64,000 nucleotides of DNA from Pollenia angustigena (Eukaryota > Arthropoda > Insecta > Diptera > Polleniidae): contig OV884057.1 of assembly GCA_930367215.1 (NCBI GenBank), positions 262,712,339 through 262,776,338 on the forward strand. Reading direction: 5' to 3'. Position numbers and translations under genes: made by a program. Shown here piece after piece: positions 11,991 to 23,841 of this stretch (the first letter of the stretch is position 1; each line of letters opens with the position of its first letter). The notes under the pieces are model-generated. The model was not told where the DNA came from. It saw nothing but the letters and a program-made list of their open reading frames with translations, and did no database searches.

Positions 11991-13953
11991 AAGGCTTAAG
12001 TTAAAAATTTATTTTTAAGCGATTTTTTTGTTGCTCGGTTTTTTAGGAATGTGTCGCCGTGTAAAAAAAGAGTTGGGTGTATTACACTTCCAACGAGAAC
12101 TCAGCTTGACGTCTAAGATTTTCTCGTTTCTAAAAATATGTATATGGATTTCTCTTTTTAAAATTTAAATCATGTGAACTATAACAAGTGTCAAATCTTA
12201 GAGAATTCCATTCATTTAAAAGATAATAAAAAACCCGATTTTAAACTTTTTTTAAATTGTCTTTTAAAACTGCAAATGGTAAAGTCAAGTTGATATACAT
12301 AATTATGTATCTGCATCTTCTAGTTATGCCATAAACCGGACATCATGAAAGTTTTGGCGGATGTGCTAAATTTTAACAAGCTCTTTATTAGATGGCAATT
12401 TGCAAAACGGCACAGTGAAGAGCAAAATTATATAATGACTTTTGTTTGGGCAAACACTACTGCATAGCGTGGGTTTAATATTTCGTTTTGTGATAAATAA
12501 AAACTAAATCTGCGATTACTGTTGAAAAGATAAATTTAATTGTTAATAACAAAAGATTTGTTTCCATTGTTTTAAACAATCATTTGTTTTAGATGCAAAT
12601 TTTTTGTTTAAATGTATGTATTGTAAGTCTCATAATGTTTTCAACATTTGCGATCGGCTGCTTATTAAAAAAAGCTGACCATAAAGTTGATTTAATATTT
12701 CGAAAGCTCTTTCGGGATTTTTTCAAATTTTTAGTTATTTCCAGAAAAATAAGTTGATATGTAAATGTCGATGGCGGCGTTCTATGTTAACGAATTTAAA
12801 ACGGTTTCAACAAGATCCCTTCTCCAATACATTTGCCCAGTGGAATTCGCTGCAGCTGCTTACATTTTGTTCATTACTATGCTCTCCTTTAGTTGCCTGT
12901 GTGGTGAATAATCTAAAAATGCTTATTTTAGGTCTATTACTTTAATTTCCTTCTATAAATTTACTCTTGGGTATCATTAAATAATAGAAAATATTTTTCG
13001 TAAAACTAAATAAATAAATAAAAAAAAAGAATGAATTTGGCACACTTATAGCTTTTTGCAACAACTTGTGTCCGCATACTACATGCTGGCTTATTTCGAG
13101 TGTGTTGGAATGTCGTAACTTTTTTCAGTTTTTGTGTAAATGGCGCACTCAATTCTTATTTGTTGTAGTTCTTGTGTAAAATTAACAATTGTATGTAGAT
13201 CAACTTGCAGTAGTAGCAAAAATAAAAAAATATAAGCTAGAAATGTTTTAAAAGTACCCTAAATGAATCGTTTCTATATTTAAAATAATGATTTGGAAAT
13301 TTTGAGCTTTTCCATTTATCAAAAATCACTACATTCCTAAAACGATTGACGAGATAAAATACTTTAAATATAGTTTGTACAAAAATTTATATTCAAAGTA
13401 TGTGATTAAAACCAATTTGAATTCGGTAATGTCGTTTGCAGTATCTTCAAAAATTGATTTCGTATTCTTTTTTCTGGCTGTATTCTCTCAAGTTTTTTTT
13501 TTAATATTTTAATTGGACCAAAAATTTGGACTACAGTTCAGAAATGGATTTTAAAATCGACCGATATTTATTACGCCTGCTAAAGCCAATAATAGTTTTG
13601 AAAATTATCGGTTTTCATTACACACCTGATTATTTTCAAAGATTGTATGTTCACTAAATAATAATAAAGATTATTAAAATTTGTCCCTCCCCTTTTTGTA
13701 GGCGTAAGCCTTAAACTTACTTAGAATAAAATAAGTTATGGTCAATTCGGTAATGCCGATTTTTTTTAAATTTTCCTAATAAATTCGTTTGCATGTAGCA
13801 CGCGAGCCAACAACATGTTGTTAAGAAACAACAACTACAACAATAGCTGCAACAGCAAAATTATGCCAAAATATTTGTAAAGAGAACAAAATACACAACA
13901 AAACAACAAACACATTTTTTACAAAACTGGTAATTTCGTCTGAATAACACAAC
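11991..13953. other. Non-coding; one small open frame at 12765-12911
   Basis: No gene is supported. A GC-richer patch at 12765-12911 (plus strand) can encode a 48-residue peptide starting MSMAAFYVNEF with a hydrophobic stretch at about residues 29-45 (AAAAYILFITML). There is no promoter, homologue or splice evidence, so it stays an observation. Confidence 0.3.
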
Positions 13954-14058
13954 CAGGGTTGCCGTTTGAAAAATTTTTATCCGACCAAAATTGTCCGCAA
14001 AACCTACCAAAATCCTTTGAAACCGACAAAATTTTTGAAATATTTAAAAACAATTATA

Positions 14059-14284
14059 TCGTCATAAAAATGCAAAAGGGCCTATCATAATTTTTAAAAA
14101 ATATTCAGTAGCGATACGACTGAGATTACAAAAACAGTTTTTCAGGATAGTGTCAATCATGCGTAATGTGTTAACGATATTAACCAGAAAACCCCGTTGT
14201 TATAATCACAACAGCTGCCTTTTTATTAAGTTATCTCTCTTTTTCTTAAAATGAACATAGGCCCTTTTGCATTTTTTTTGACGA
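14059..14284. mobile_element. 226-bp inverted-repeat element, TA|TCGTC ends
   Basis: The left end TCGTCATAAAAATGCAAAAG and the reversed right end TCGTCAAAAAAAATGCAAAA continue into a shared GGGCCTAT, giving an inverted repeat of about 28 bp. TA flanks both ends (14057-14058, 14285-14286). It lies inside the hAT element and so inserted later. Confidence 0.75.
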
Positions 14285-14697
14285 TAAGTATGTATATATT
14301 TATTTTTGATAAAAAGTATAATTTTTATTGGATAAAGCTATAAATCTACATATTTTTTTTTTTTTGTAATTTGCAATTATAGTTAAAACAAAAAAGTAAG
14401 CCTATGTTTACACCTATTAAATATTTAACGTCCTACACGTAACCCCTAGTTTTATTAAAAGTTTATTTGCTGGTAGCGTTCAACTTTAACAAAATGTATA
14501 TACAGTTCATTTAATAACGCTTATAAACTAGAATAATTCATTGATCGTATGCAATAACACATATCAAAATTTATTTACTTAAGTTTATACAAAAAGCTTT
14601 ATAAGACGTAGGCTAAGCTCCAAAACATCCTAATACCTTGTAGACAACGTAAAAAATGTATCAAAGAGTTTTACAATGCGTTGATAACTTGCTCTGT

Positions 14698-15307
14698 GGG
14701 TTATATGGGGAGGACCATATAACCCACCTTTGGACTACTAAGGAGTAGTTTTAAAACTACTCCGTGGTATACTCAAGAGGACTAGTTTTGAAGTCGTTTA
14801 AAAACGAAAGCATGTCGTTAAAAAACGAAGACATGTCGTCTCACTACAAACACTTTTTAACAATGACATGGTCCATGCTTGCATTACATTGGACCAGTCC
14901 ATGGAGTAGTCCATTTTATCAAAATGGATCAGGTCCCTGCAAATAATAGGACCAGTCCAAACACGCGTGTAAAGAGTAGCCCACAAGGGACCAGGACTAC
15001 TCCAAAAGTAACCCAAACCTATGGAAAAAACATGGTATATTTAACATTACGATGTCCTTGGAGAGGACCATATAACCCACTATTGGACTACTAAGGAGTA
15101 GTTTTAAAATTACTCCATGGTATACACAAGAGGATTAGTTTTGAAGTCGTTTAAAAACGAAAGCACGTCGTTAAAAACCGAAGACATGTCGTCTCACTAC
15201 AAACACTTTTAACAATGACATGGTCCATGCTTGCATTTCATCGCACCAGTCCATAGAGTAGTCCATTTTATCAAAATGGATCAGGTGGTCCAATTTTATT
15301 TGCAGGG
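14698..15307. mobile_element. Element C, head-to-tail partial dimer
   Basis: The complete copy runs from 14935 (CCCTGCAAATAATAGGACCA) to 15307 (reverse end CCCTGCAAATAAAATTGGAC). A 5'-truncated copy at 14698-14934 abuts it directly. Each unit contains short perfect palindromes, for example ggagtagttttaaaactact around 14741-14761. A third copy lies at 58796-59221. Open frames of 60-72 codons on both strands are a by-product of the repeat and have no transposase motif. Confidence 0.65.
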
Positions 15308-15582
15308 ATCTTCCTTTAAGAAGTCCATCTTGTATTAGAAACACCTAATACAGAACAGAATTCCTAAATTCCTTTATTTATGTTATTCTTTTAAGACTAT
15401 GTGAAACAACTTTAAATATTACCGCAAAGAACCTTAATATTTTTTGCATGCCTGTTCATCTATATCTGAACGAAAACTTCGTTCGAACTTACATTTAAAA
15501 CGAAAACAAATTATACAATATTGTCTTTGTTTAACATGTAATTTAAGCGAATGAAGTCTACGTTCGACATCGATGAATAGGC

Positions 15583-15855
15583 TATAAGCTTACCAACAGT
15601 TCCAGCCATGGCGTGAGCGCCGTTTGTTGCCAATCCGATCAAATTTTGTATAGGAATATTGTTTGTTGATAAAAAGTTTTTTATAAGAAGAAAAATGTAA
15701 GCGGCATCTGACTTGGTAAGCTCGAATAAGATGGCAAAACTATCCTTTATAAAACTAACACCGTCAAAGTAACTTGCTCCTAACGTAATATCAATGCCAT
15801 ATCCATAGTTTCATCAACAGTTAAAACAAAATGTTTGTGTTTAGCAAAAAAGCTA
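15583..15855 (-). pseudogene. hAT transposase fragment
   Basis: The minus strand carries a 64-codon block with the segments FIKDSFAILFELTKSDAAYI, FLLIKNFLSTNNIPIQNLIG and LATNGAHAMAGTVGKL. This matches the general layout of hAT transposases in the part that follows the first catalytic Asp: an 'ELxxxDA' helix, then 'IPxxNLIGxxTDGAxxMxG'. Upstream, in another frame, VDETMDMA looks like the conserved 'LDExTDI' motif of the first catalytic Asp. In the second motif the expected D of 'TDGA' reads N (ATNGAHAM). A frameshift separates the two motifs and the rest of the protein is absent. The family reading comes from motif memory, not a search. It sits inside the hAT ends at 13954 and 15985, which supports it. 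Confidence 0.75.
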
Positions 15856-15993
15856 TGAGATTTGTAATTGTCTGCTATCCGTCCAATTTTCTAAAACCGA
15901 CCAAAATTAGGTTTGGCCTACCATCCGACCAAACCAAATATATCCGACCAAATTTGGTCGGAAAAGACCATGTTCGGCAACCCTGAACACAAC

Positions 15994-17350
15994 AACAACA
16001 GCAGCAACAGCGAATCAAAATTTTTTTTAATGCTCTCTTTTATACAAGCATTAACGACTAATATGACCAAAATACACATGAAATGTTCAAGACGATTCAA
16101 CCAATTTGTATGTATTTTTTCGATTGCAAAAAAAAAAAACAAAATATCTCGAAAGAAAGACGAACAGACAGACAGACATACAATTTGAAATCAGGCTGTC
16201 CATCCGAAAGACAGACGGATAAACAAGTTAAAAGATTTTGAAAAAACTCATCTTGTAGATGAATTGTTGTGGTACAATTTGTTCAGTTGTTTTGCAGTCA
16301 TTCACACTTTTTTTGATTTGATTTGTTACTGGGATTTCTTGTATTTCAATTCAATTTAATTCACTTCATTTCATTGTTTTTTTGAGTTCAGTTTTTTTTA
16401 TTATGTTAATGCTCGTTCGAGTATTATGGCCATCAACAAATTATTACAAAATTTTACAATTGTATTGTTTAAAGTGTAAATAATATACATATTTAATATT
16501 ATTTTAACATAACTATTATTGTTAATATGATTTCTTAATGTGTTTTTTGTTGCATTCAATACATCTGCCCGCATTATTTGTAGTTGCATGTCTGTCTGTT
16601 TGTCAGTCAATGAAAGAAAGAAAATAATCCAACCACAACATTTTGGTAAAAACATTTTTTTTGGTAACATTGGTAAATCGGTGTTGCGGTGGATGTTGCT
16701 GCTACCAAAACAAACTGTTGCTGATGGGTGGTTAAAAGTTGGCAAGAAAATTTTTATTGAATTGAAAACGAAATTAAACAACAAAATTTGTGTTGTGGAA
16801 GGCAAACGTCATTTTCATATTTCAAACATTGAAGCCTGCATAGACGGTCATCATTTATATTACTGTAATGTACCGCATTTTCTTTTTCTTTATTAGTTTT
16901 GTAACTTTGCCAATATTTAGTTGAAATTATCGTAATCATTTCTAATATTTATTTACATTAAATGAATTTTTGTTGGTGTTGGAAACCAAAGAAGCTCTTG
17001 TTTTCGTACAGAGTTTTATTGCAAAATTTTTGTTTTGGTTTCTCTTAATATGTTCACATACTCGTGTGATTGACCTGTTGAGCTTTGTGACCATAAATGT
17101 CAACCAACCAATAAAAATTATCAAGAGTTCATGATTATGTCTGGCAAGCACGTCTTGTGCATAAAAAGTATCCAAAAGGGATTTTCAAAAAGAAATATAT
17201 TAGAATATTTATTATAAAAGTAATCTCTGTGGGATCCCACACAATGTACAGTTAACATAAAAAATTTTTTAAATATAATTATCAATGGTTATACGCATAC
17301 GACAGTACATACATGAATATATGTAGGTTCAGACATGGAGAGGTACACAA
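15994..17350. other. Non-coding stretch with GT/CAA-rich simple sequence
   Basis: It contains CAACAG-type short repeats at 15990-16012 and 'gacagacagaca' at about 16165. The overlapping 134-, 118- and 91-codon open frames here (16401-16805, 16540-16896, 15913-16188) lie on opposite strands and show no domain. None is accepted as a gene. Confidence 0.35.
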
Positions 17351-17530
17351 ATTCAATGGTTGATTGAACAGACAAAAGTAAATGGTGACTTTACAAAGAA
17401 AATCCTCTTCAGCGACGAAGCACACTTTCACCTCAGTAAATTTGTAACAAGCAGATTTGCCGGACTCGGGCAAATGAGCCAAGAACCGTCCAGGAGCTAA
17501 AAGAAGAGATAATTCGGCACATTAACTTCA
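17351..17530 (+). pseudogene. Tc1/mariner transposase remnant with internal deletion
   Basis: One frame from about 17351 reads IQWLIEQTKVNGDFTKKILF and then SDEAHFHLSKFV. 'ILFSDEAHFHL' is the conserved block around the first catalytic Asp of a Tc1/mariner-type DDE transposase group common in insects. From 17467, in a different frame, it reads ANEPRTVQELKEEIIRHIN, which corresponds to the C-terminal 'PRTVxELKxEIxxxI' region. Between them the family would carry the second and third catalytic residues and about 100 residues; here only a few bases remain. It is therefore a deletion derivative. No terminal repeats could be assigned. Confidence 0.75.
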
Positions 17531-17997
17531 AGAGGTATACCACCGAAGCCGTGGGGAGCGTTTGCCGATATTTTGTTTCACAAATAACTGTCATAGATTT
17601 GTCTATAATATTAGAAAATATTAATATATGTACATTAGGGAGGTAACTTTTTAACAATTGCTTAAAATATCAAAATTGGCATAGCACAGCTGATAGAGCA
17701 TAAAAAACTATAAGGGAACGTGTATTTATTTTTTCGCTAAGGTCAATAAAGTTCACACACCAACCGCGATGAAGTTTTGAAAATTTTTAATTTTATTTTT
17801 GGTTAAGAAAAATTAATAATATACATATTTATTTAAAACAAAAAATAGCTCAAGTATAAAATTTCATAAAAATTTAGAGATGGTAAGAGATTTTTCCGCA
17901 AACCAAAACGTATCTTTAACCTTTTTTAACGAAAAAAAATTAAAAATGAATAAAAAACAACGTATAAAATCCCAAAAAAAAAAAAATGAAGCTTCCA
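17531..17997. other. Non-coding AT-rich stretch
   Basis: Nothing recognised apart from the fading end of the transposase remnant. Confidence 0.35.
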
Positions 17998-18213
17998 ACG
18001 AAGCATGTTTGTAAGGGAGAAACATAAGGGTTTCGCTTACCATTGCGCTTATGGATTTATATGGCGAGTTCCCACTTTGAAGCAATACATTTGTGACACA
18101 TAAAGCGCATTATTCAGCGCACATAAACATTGTTGGATGTAACGATCATCTTTACACACTGATTGTTTTGATACAGTTATTTTTTAGTATTCTCCCTTAC
18201 AAACCTGCTTCGT
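17998..18213. mobile_element. Putative 216-bp inverted-repeat element
   Basis: ACGAAGCATGTTTGTAAGGG at 17998 is mirrored by CCCTTACAAACCTGCTTCGT ending at 18213, with one mismatch and further matching bases inside. No clear target duplication is visible. Non-coding. Confidence 0.45.
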
Positions 18214-18869
18214 AGTAAGGGAATGCCGTAGCACTTGAAATGTTATTTTTTTTAAAGTTGTTGAGAGCTCTTCACTTACTTTACTGCATTTCTGTATGTC
18301 TTATTGCGTAGCGCATAATTGTGCGCTTATTTTTTAAATGTACCTTTAGTGCTTCGCAAAATGATAAAATTTTTTATTGGGATTAAGAATATTCAATTTT
18401 GCATTGGTTTAGAAAAACCAATTGGTGCGTGAACTTTTTTGAGAAAAATTACGAAAGATTATAATTTTCTTGGTTACTAGGACATGTTTGACCTCATGGA
18501 ACTATGCCAAAAAATTGGTTATATCCCTAATGTACATATGTAATTCTCTGAAACTGTTTGCTTCATTTACAATTAACATCTTGCGTTTTGTTAAAAAAAA
18601 AAAAATGGGCATGAATGAAACTTCTTTTGTGACAGAAAAATCCAATTAATATCTATGCGCCTACAACTTTGTTTTTGTAATTCTAACGTTTAGATCAAAT
18701 TAATATGTTTCTAGTTAGCAATAATTTCCTCAAAAGTTCCATCGAAAAAGTGAATCTAATAAACATTAGCCATTTTCGTTCTATGTCTAATGAGCTCTAA
18801 AAACTTATTTTTTTTTTAAATTCCCTAAGCTAAACCAGACTAAAAGTAGCAGTAACAATTGAATAAATA
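18214..18869. other. Non-coding AT-rich stretch
   Basis: No gene or clear repeat seen. Confidence 0.35.
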
Positions 18870-19108
18870 CGGCCATGTTCTGACAATCGCACGATTTTAA
18901 GTCGCAAAACGCCAAAATTTATTTTATGGTGTTCCTTAACCCGTGCGTTTAGATTGCGACCTGCTATAGTGTCTTACAAATATTCCAATTCCCTTTTGTT
19001 ATTTTAAGTCGTTAACTTCTTGCTATTTCGATTTACAGAACATCTAATTTGCGATTTTAAGTCAGAATCGCCAATGTTAAGCGTTTTGCGATTGTCAGAA
19101 CATGCCCG
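18870..19108. mobile_element. 239-bp inverted-repeat element with 3-bp ATA duplication
   Basis: The left end CGGCCATGTTCTGACAATCG and the reversed right end CGGGCATGTTCTGACAATCG differ by one base. ATA flanks both sides (18867-18869 and 19109-19111). 'ttttaagtcgcaaaacgcc' near the left end recurs in shuffled form near the right end. Non-coding. A 3-bp duplication suggests a PIF/Harbinger-like mover, although the usual target there is TTA/TAA. Confidence 0.7.
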
Positions 19109-19163
19109 ATAGTCTAGTTTAAAAACGTAAACAGCCTGAACCCACATTGTTTACTATCACTAC

Positions 19164-20232
19164 CAGTGCTGCCACAACCAATACAATTTTTACAACCAAA
19201 ATTTTTGAAAAAGTTACCAAATGTAAAAAAATATAACCAAATTTATAATTCCTTTTATTTAATTGACACTTTTTTTGTAAAAAAAAATTTTATTTTACAC
19301 GAGTTGAACCCGTAAAATTTCCATACGAAGTATATTGAAAGTTAATAAATTGAATATTTTTTAATAAACAGTTACAAACAACAAAAATGGAAAATTGTTT
19401 TCCGCTTTTTAGCTGTTATTGGCAGGACTGTCAAATGTGGCGATTTCTTAATCCTTTTGTCGATGATATTTAACGTTTGGCGATATGGCGATTATTTTGG
19501 CGAAATTTAAGACGATTGGCGATATGCGAAATGCATTTAATGTAAATAGTTTTCTTATTTACATATATCTCAAAGAAAAAAGTTATATTATTAATACATT
19601 ATAAAGGTCGAATTAAACACAATATAAGATTTATATCTAAAATATTACAAAAACTTTTTTCTCTTTATAATTCATATGTGTGTTTTCAAATATTTATATA
19701 TGTAAATAAATTCAGAATATTAAACTTATTTTCAAGTTTTTAGAAACACTAAAACGATTTTTGTGTTATTTTTAAGTAATTTTCTGAAAACGATTCAACA
19801 TGGTTTTATGCACTTCCTACTTTAAGTACTACTTATCTTTGCTACTCTTAAAATCAAGAAAAACAACGCACATTAAAAATCTCCATTGATTAAAACTTCA
19901 TTTGTTTTCGATTTAAGAACATGGCGTTTTTAATTAAAAAATCACAAATGACAATATTTTATTAGCAAAAATCTTAAAAAAATTATTTGAAAGGGATTTT
20001 TTGTTTTCGATACATTATAAAAAACTTCCGTTCATTGGTAACAAATAATGAAAAAATCGTAGTACACAGTACAAATAATTCGAGCTCTTTAATAATTGTA
20101 TCAAGAAAAACACATTCGTACGTATTATTATTTTAGAAAAAAGTATCCAAATCTAAAAAAAATATTCACATCTCCACATTGGAAAAAAATATAAGCAATT
20201 TTGGTTAGAAATAACCAAAAACGGCAGCTCTG
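19164..20232. mobile_element. hAT-type non-autonomous element, 1069 bp
   Basis: The left end CAGTGCTGCCACAACC pairs with a right end whose reverse reads CAGAGCTGCCGTTTTTGG. A perfect 8-bp duplication ATCACTAC flanks it (19156-19163, 20233-20240). Both ends carry 'aaccaaaa/ataaccaaa' subterminal repeats. 'tggcgat' occurs several times at 19437-19525. No coding frame is seen. Confidence 0.85.
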
Positions 20233-20519
20233 ATCACTACTGTTATCTTCAAAGTTCCTTAGGAATAGTTGTAGTCGTAGCACAAAAATAAATTCAAAGA
20301 GTAGTACAGTTTTTAAAATTTGTTTGCTACTGTTTGCACATGTTATTTAGATGTTATTTACATGTACAGTACATGTTATGTACTGTTATGTACTAATATA
20401 CAATTGAAAAGCAGTATTTATAGTAACAGTCTAAAAATAAGAGCATTGAACTTGCAAAAAAGCAGTAAAGATAGCAATATATAGAAAAATATGGCTTCTG
20501 GACCTTTTTTTTTTTTATT

Positions 20520-21222
20520 AATTCTTAATTTACATAACCGAGCCTATAGGGCCTTATGCAGTTAACTAAAGCTACTTACCTGATCGACTTCAAATCATTT
20601 TCTGAGTCGATCTCACGATATCCGTCCGTCTGGCTAGCTGGCTGGTCTCTGTTCATGAAAAACTGTTGCCCAAAGTATAGGTTGTAATTTCGAAGATAAT
20701 TTGATGAAATTTGTTACATACGTTTTAATTATCATAAGGACGAACCCTACTGAAAATGGTGAGAATCGGTCCATAATTGCACATGGCCACTATACAAACT
20801 TCGTTCCGGAATAAAGTGCTTGTGCCCATTAACGATCTTATTACCTTTTTATTTAAAGAAAATTTGGACCGAAAAATATATTTTTGAAATCTTAATCATC
20901 TTAACAAATTTTAGTGAAATCGGCCCATATTTTACACTAGCTTCCACACAAAATAGCTTTAAATTCCATAACCTCCTTATAAATGGTGGTATGGACATAA
21001 AATTAAGCGACAGGAACTTTGATGGTAGCTACTATGTTTGTGTTGTTGGGTCCACAATTGACCATATGTCCCACATTAACCCCTCCATAAAATTACTTGA
21101 AAACAACAAAATCTTATAAAGATGAATATATCTTAATAATATTCGACACAAAGAGCCTATATACTGTGGTGTATGACTATCCTATGACGGGCTTGGCCGA
21201 CTATACTTTCATACTTGTTTTT
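20520..21222 (+). repeat. Dispersed fly repeat with 'ccgtccgtctgg' core
   Basis: It contains 'gatatccgtccgtctggctag', 'aaagtataggttgtaattt', 'attatcataaggacgaa', 'gaatcggtccataattgcacatgg' and the tail 'gacgggcttggccgactatactttcatacttg'. Parts recur at 9010-9370 and 63395-63620. The 99-codon frame at 20820-21119 lies wholly within the repeat. Confidence 0.6.
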
Positions 21223-21833
21223 TTTTTAAATTTGTAAAAATTCGGTTAAATTCCTAACTTTATTTCTGTATGTCTTATTGCGTAGCTCATAAACGTAAGC
21301 TCAAGCTTCGTACATACTGAAGTTAGATCTAACAATATTGCGAGTTAAATGTGCTAAAAATGGCTTTCAACTGTGTTTTTTGTTTGACGACGTTGTTAGA
21401 AAAAGCAGTGTCTGTCCATTGTAAGATAACAATATTTAGATGTCTGACAATCGTGCGAACACTCTTCGTTGCAATTGACATTATCAGACGTTGGAAGCTT
21501 ATTTCTTATTGTTAGATGTGCAAAGCTTATGCATCCGACAATGGACTAATTTATTTTAAAGATAGCCACCAATGTATGAAAAATAGTACAACTGCACCAT
21601 ATTTTCCATCCCTGATATGCAAAAGTGAAAAGAAAAAACAACAAAAAATTTAATTTTGCAAAATTAAAATTAATTTTAATGGAAATAAATGAAACCTATT
21701 TAAAACAACTTCGAAAAGTACAAATCTTTGCTATTTTCTTTTCCCTTCAATAACTTTCCACTTTTTCAATTTATAAAAATACACGTAATTTTCATTTTCC
21801 AAAAAAGATCTGGCAGTTCTTGCCGTGCAATTA
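21223..21833. other. Non-coding AT-rich stretch
   Basis: No gene recognised. Confidence 0.35.
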
Positions 21834-21837
21834 TTAA

Positions 21838-22654
21838 AGGCCAGTTTACACGGTAATACAATGTATTACGACTTTGTAGAATTTAAATATTATGAAATTG
21901 TCTCCGTGTTTAAAAGAAAAAAATAACAATCTGTTGTAAGTATAATTCATTTTTACACGGATGGTATAAGTAAAATCAAAAATAATAACAACAAAACAGA
22001 TGGTTGCAGTTTTAAATTTTTACAAAAACAACATAAAAATTTCCTGAGTTGATTTTAGTTGTTTTTGTAATTGTATAAAAATGCTACCATCTTCAATGTA
22101 CTCCGTTAAAATACACCTCTGGTGTGATGAAAACACATAAGTTTCTAAAATGGTTTAGAAAAAAAAACCATTTACCGACCGCTTGTCAGATTTTGTATTC
22201 GTATTCTCTCTTACTCAATGCATTTTGCTTTTACATGATATGATTTCTCTCATTAAACAATATGTCGTAATACAATGTATTACCGTGTTAAGCCTAGATT
22301 ACACTATCTCACAAGTCTTACGTATTCCATAATACTTTGTGAGATAGAAATCAAATGAGTTTTGTTGCGACTGCCAAAAAATCTAATGTAACATGACAGT
22401 TTGTGTTCACACCATCACACAAAGTATAAACACTCACACATGAAATAAAATGCAACCCTGATCCAATGAAAAGTATTATTGTTTAGACATTTTTCAAAAA
22501 ACGATGAAGTCGTATGGGATGTCAAACTTTTTTCATAATACTTGTCATTTTTGTGACACATTGCATTTACACTATCACACTTTGTCATTTTACTTGAGTT
22601 TTTGACATGTATTAATACAAAGTATAATAGTGTAATCTAGCCTTAAACTGGCCT
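21838..22654. mobile_element. TTAA-target element I, split by element J
   Basis: The left end AGGCCAGTTTACACGGTAAT is mirrored at the right once the inner element is removed (a one-base indel aside). TTAA flanks both ends (21834-21837 and 22655-22658). The inverted repeat runs about 35 bp and includes the palindrome AATACAATGTATT. Without the insert the element is about 462 bp. TTAA targets are the hallmark of piggyBac-type transposition; the family is inference because no transposase is present. Confidence 0.8.
22292..22642. mobile_element. TTAA-target element J, nested in element I
   Basis: The ends GCCTAGATTACACTAT and, reversed, GGCTAGATTACACTAT are flanked by TTAA on both sides (22288-22291, 22643-22646). 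It interrupts the right inverted repeat of element I only about 8 bp from that element's end, so it is younger. 351 bp, non-coding. Confidence 0.8.
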
Positions 22655-22658
22655 TTAA

Positions 22659-23839
22659 CAACCGTGTGAAACGACAATTTGTGTTGGCAGTTGAATTTAA
22701 TGTCAGACAGTCTGCAAATGAACTTGTATGGTTTTCCTACAATGCTCTGAAATGATAATTTACTATTGGTAACAATTTTTCTTTGGCAGTATACACACAT
22801 ATGTTCAGCACATTGCCAGACCTTACACGGAAAGAATTATTTGCTAAAATTTTACTAAATACGATTTTCTTGTTTTAAGAAATTGATTATGTACTTTATA
22901 AAATAAAAAATACACGGTTTATTATTAAAGGTCAATTAGTGATCAGAATTTATGTAAAAAGCAAAACTACCTAATGCCTTTTTTAGCGTACTTTATAATC
23001 ACAAAATGAACTTGAACGAACGAAGTCTCATCTGCCAGCAATAAAAATAAATCAAAGAAAATCACAATGATTTTAATAATTATTATTATTACTTTTAAGA
23101 TTTTAAGATTTCTTTGCCACCACCAATTATACATCAATGTCAACACAACAACCGCACAACCAATCATGTTAAATTGAAAATATTGGTTTCTGTTCTCAAA
23201 AGTAATTAAGTTTTCTAGCTTTGGCAGTCATGAGACTGGTGTGAAAATGATAATGTGAATGATCATAATTTTAAAAAAACTGTAATCTTCTAGAAAACAT
23301 TCATTCATCAAATTAAACACCCACCAACTGGCGCCCCATTTCGAACTCACTTACATGCTGCACAAATATGATTTGATGCAAGTGACATCAGATTTACTTT
23401 TAGAGCGAGTTGTATGTGGAGTGTGAATGTATGAGTGCAACTGTATAACGTATGTCAATTGTGATTTAATCTAGCAAGCAAAAATCTCAAACCCTACACA
23501 ACTCGGCAAAGACGAAAATATTTTAATATGTATGTTATATGGAAATTGTCTGCCTGTCTTATTATCAGTTAAATTTGTTTGTCTATCTGTCATTATTTTG
23601 GTTGTCTTTTAGTTTTATTGGTGTCTTATTAACACATTCTAGCCAATAAATTTTTACGTTAACGAGCTTAGATGTGAAAAATATTTAAATTTTTGGTTTC
23701 GTTCTTAAATTTTCTCTTGGTCTATTGTTTCGGTTTTTACTGTCGTACGGCTGTAGATTCGATGGCGGTATTTTGATCTTTATCTTTCACGAAATTAAAA
23801 TTTTAAAGCATTGTTTGAATGTAGAAAACAAGTTTTTAT
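22659..23839. other. Non-coding; one weak candidate exon at 23355-23440
   Basis: No gene is established. A minus-strand segment at 23355-23440 lies between a possible acceptor (acgttatacag) and a consensus-like donor (GTAAGTGAG) and is open in two frames; see the findings. Confidence 0.3.
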
Positions 23840-23841
23840 TA

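Larger units (their letters stand above)
13954..15985 (-). mobile_element. hAT-type transposon, decayed, with nested elements
   Basis: The ends are CAGGGTTGCCG at the left and CGGCAACCCTG at the right, flanked by a perfect 8-bp duplication AACACAAC (13946-13953 and 15986-15993). CAGGG-type ends with 8-bp duplications are diagnostic of hAT elements. Subterminal repeats of the type 'ccgaccaaa' occur at both ends (from 13981 and from 15898). The minus strand near the right end holds a transposase remnant (15583-15855). Two later elements interrupt it: a TA|TCGTC element at 14059-14284 and a partial dimer of element C at 14698-15307. It cannot move by itself. Confidence 0.85.

Noticed and set aside
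14764..14946. 60-71-codon frames that recur at 58736-58987 with similar translations
   Set aside because: The similarity is due to the repeated element C itself; the same nucleotides are open on both strands and no protein family fits.
16401..16896. Overlapping 134- and 118-codon open frames on opposite strands
   Set aside because: They overlap antisense, have no domain, and lie in simple-sequence-rich DNA; at most one could be real and neither shows support.
23335..23350. 'actggcgcccc' as an LTR retrotransposon primer-binding site
   Set aside because: No LTR, no polypurine tract and no gag or pol sequence nearby.
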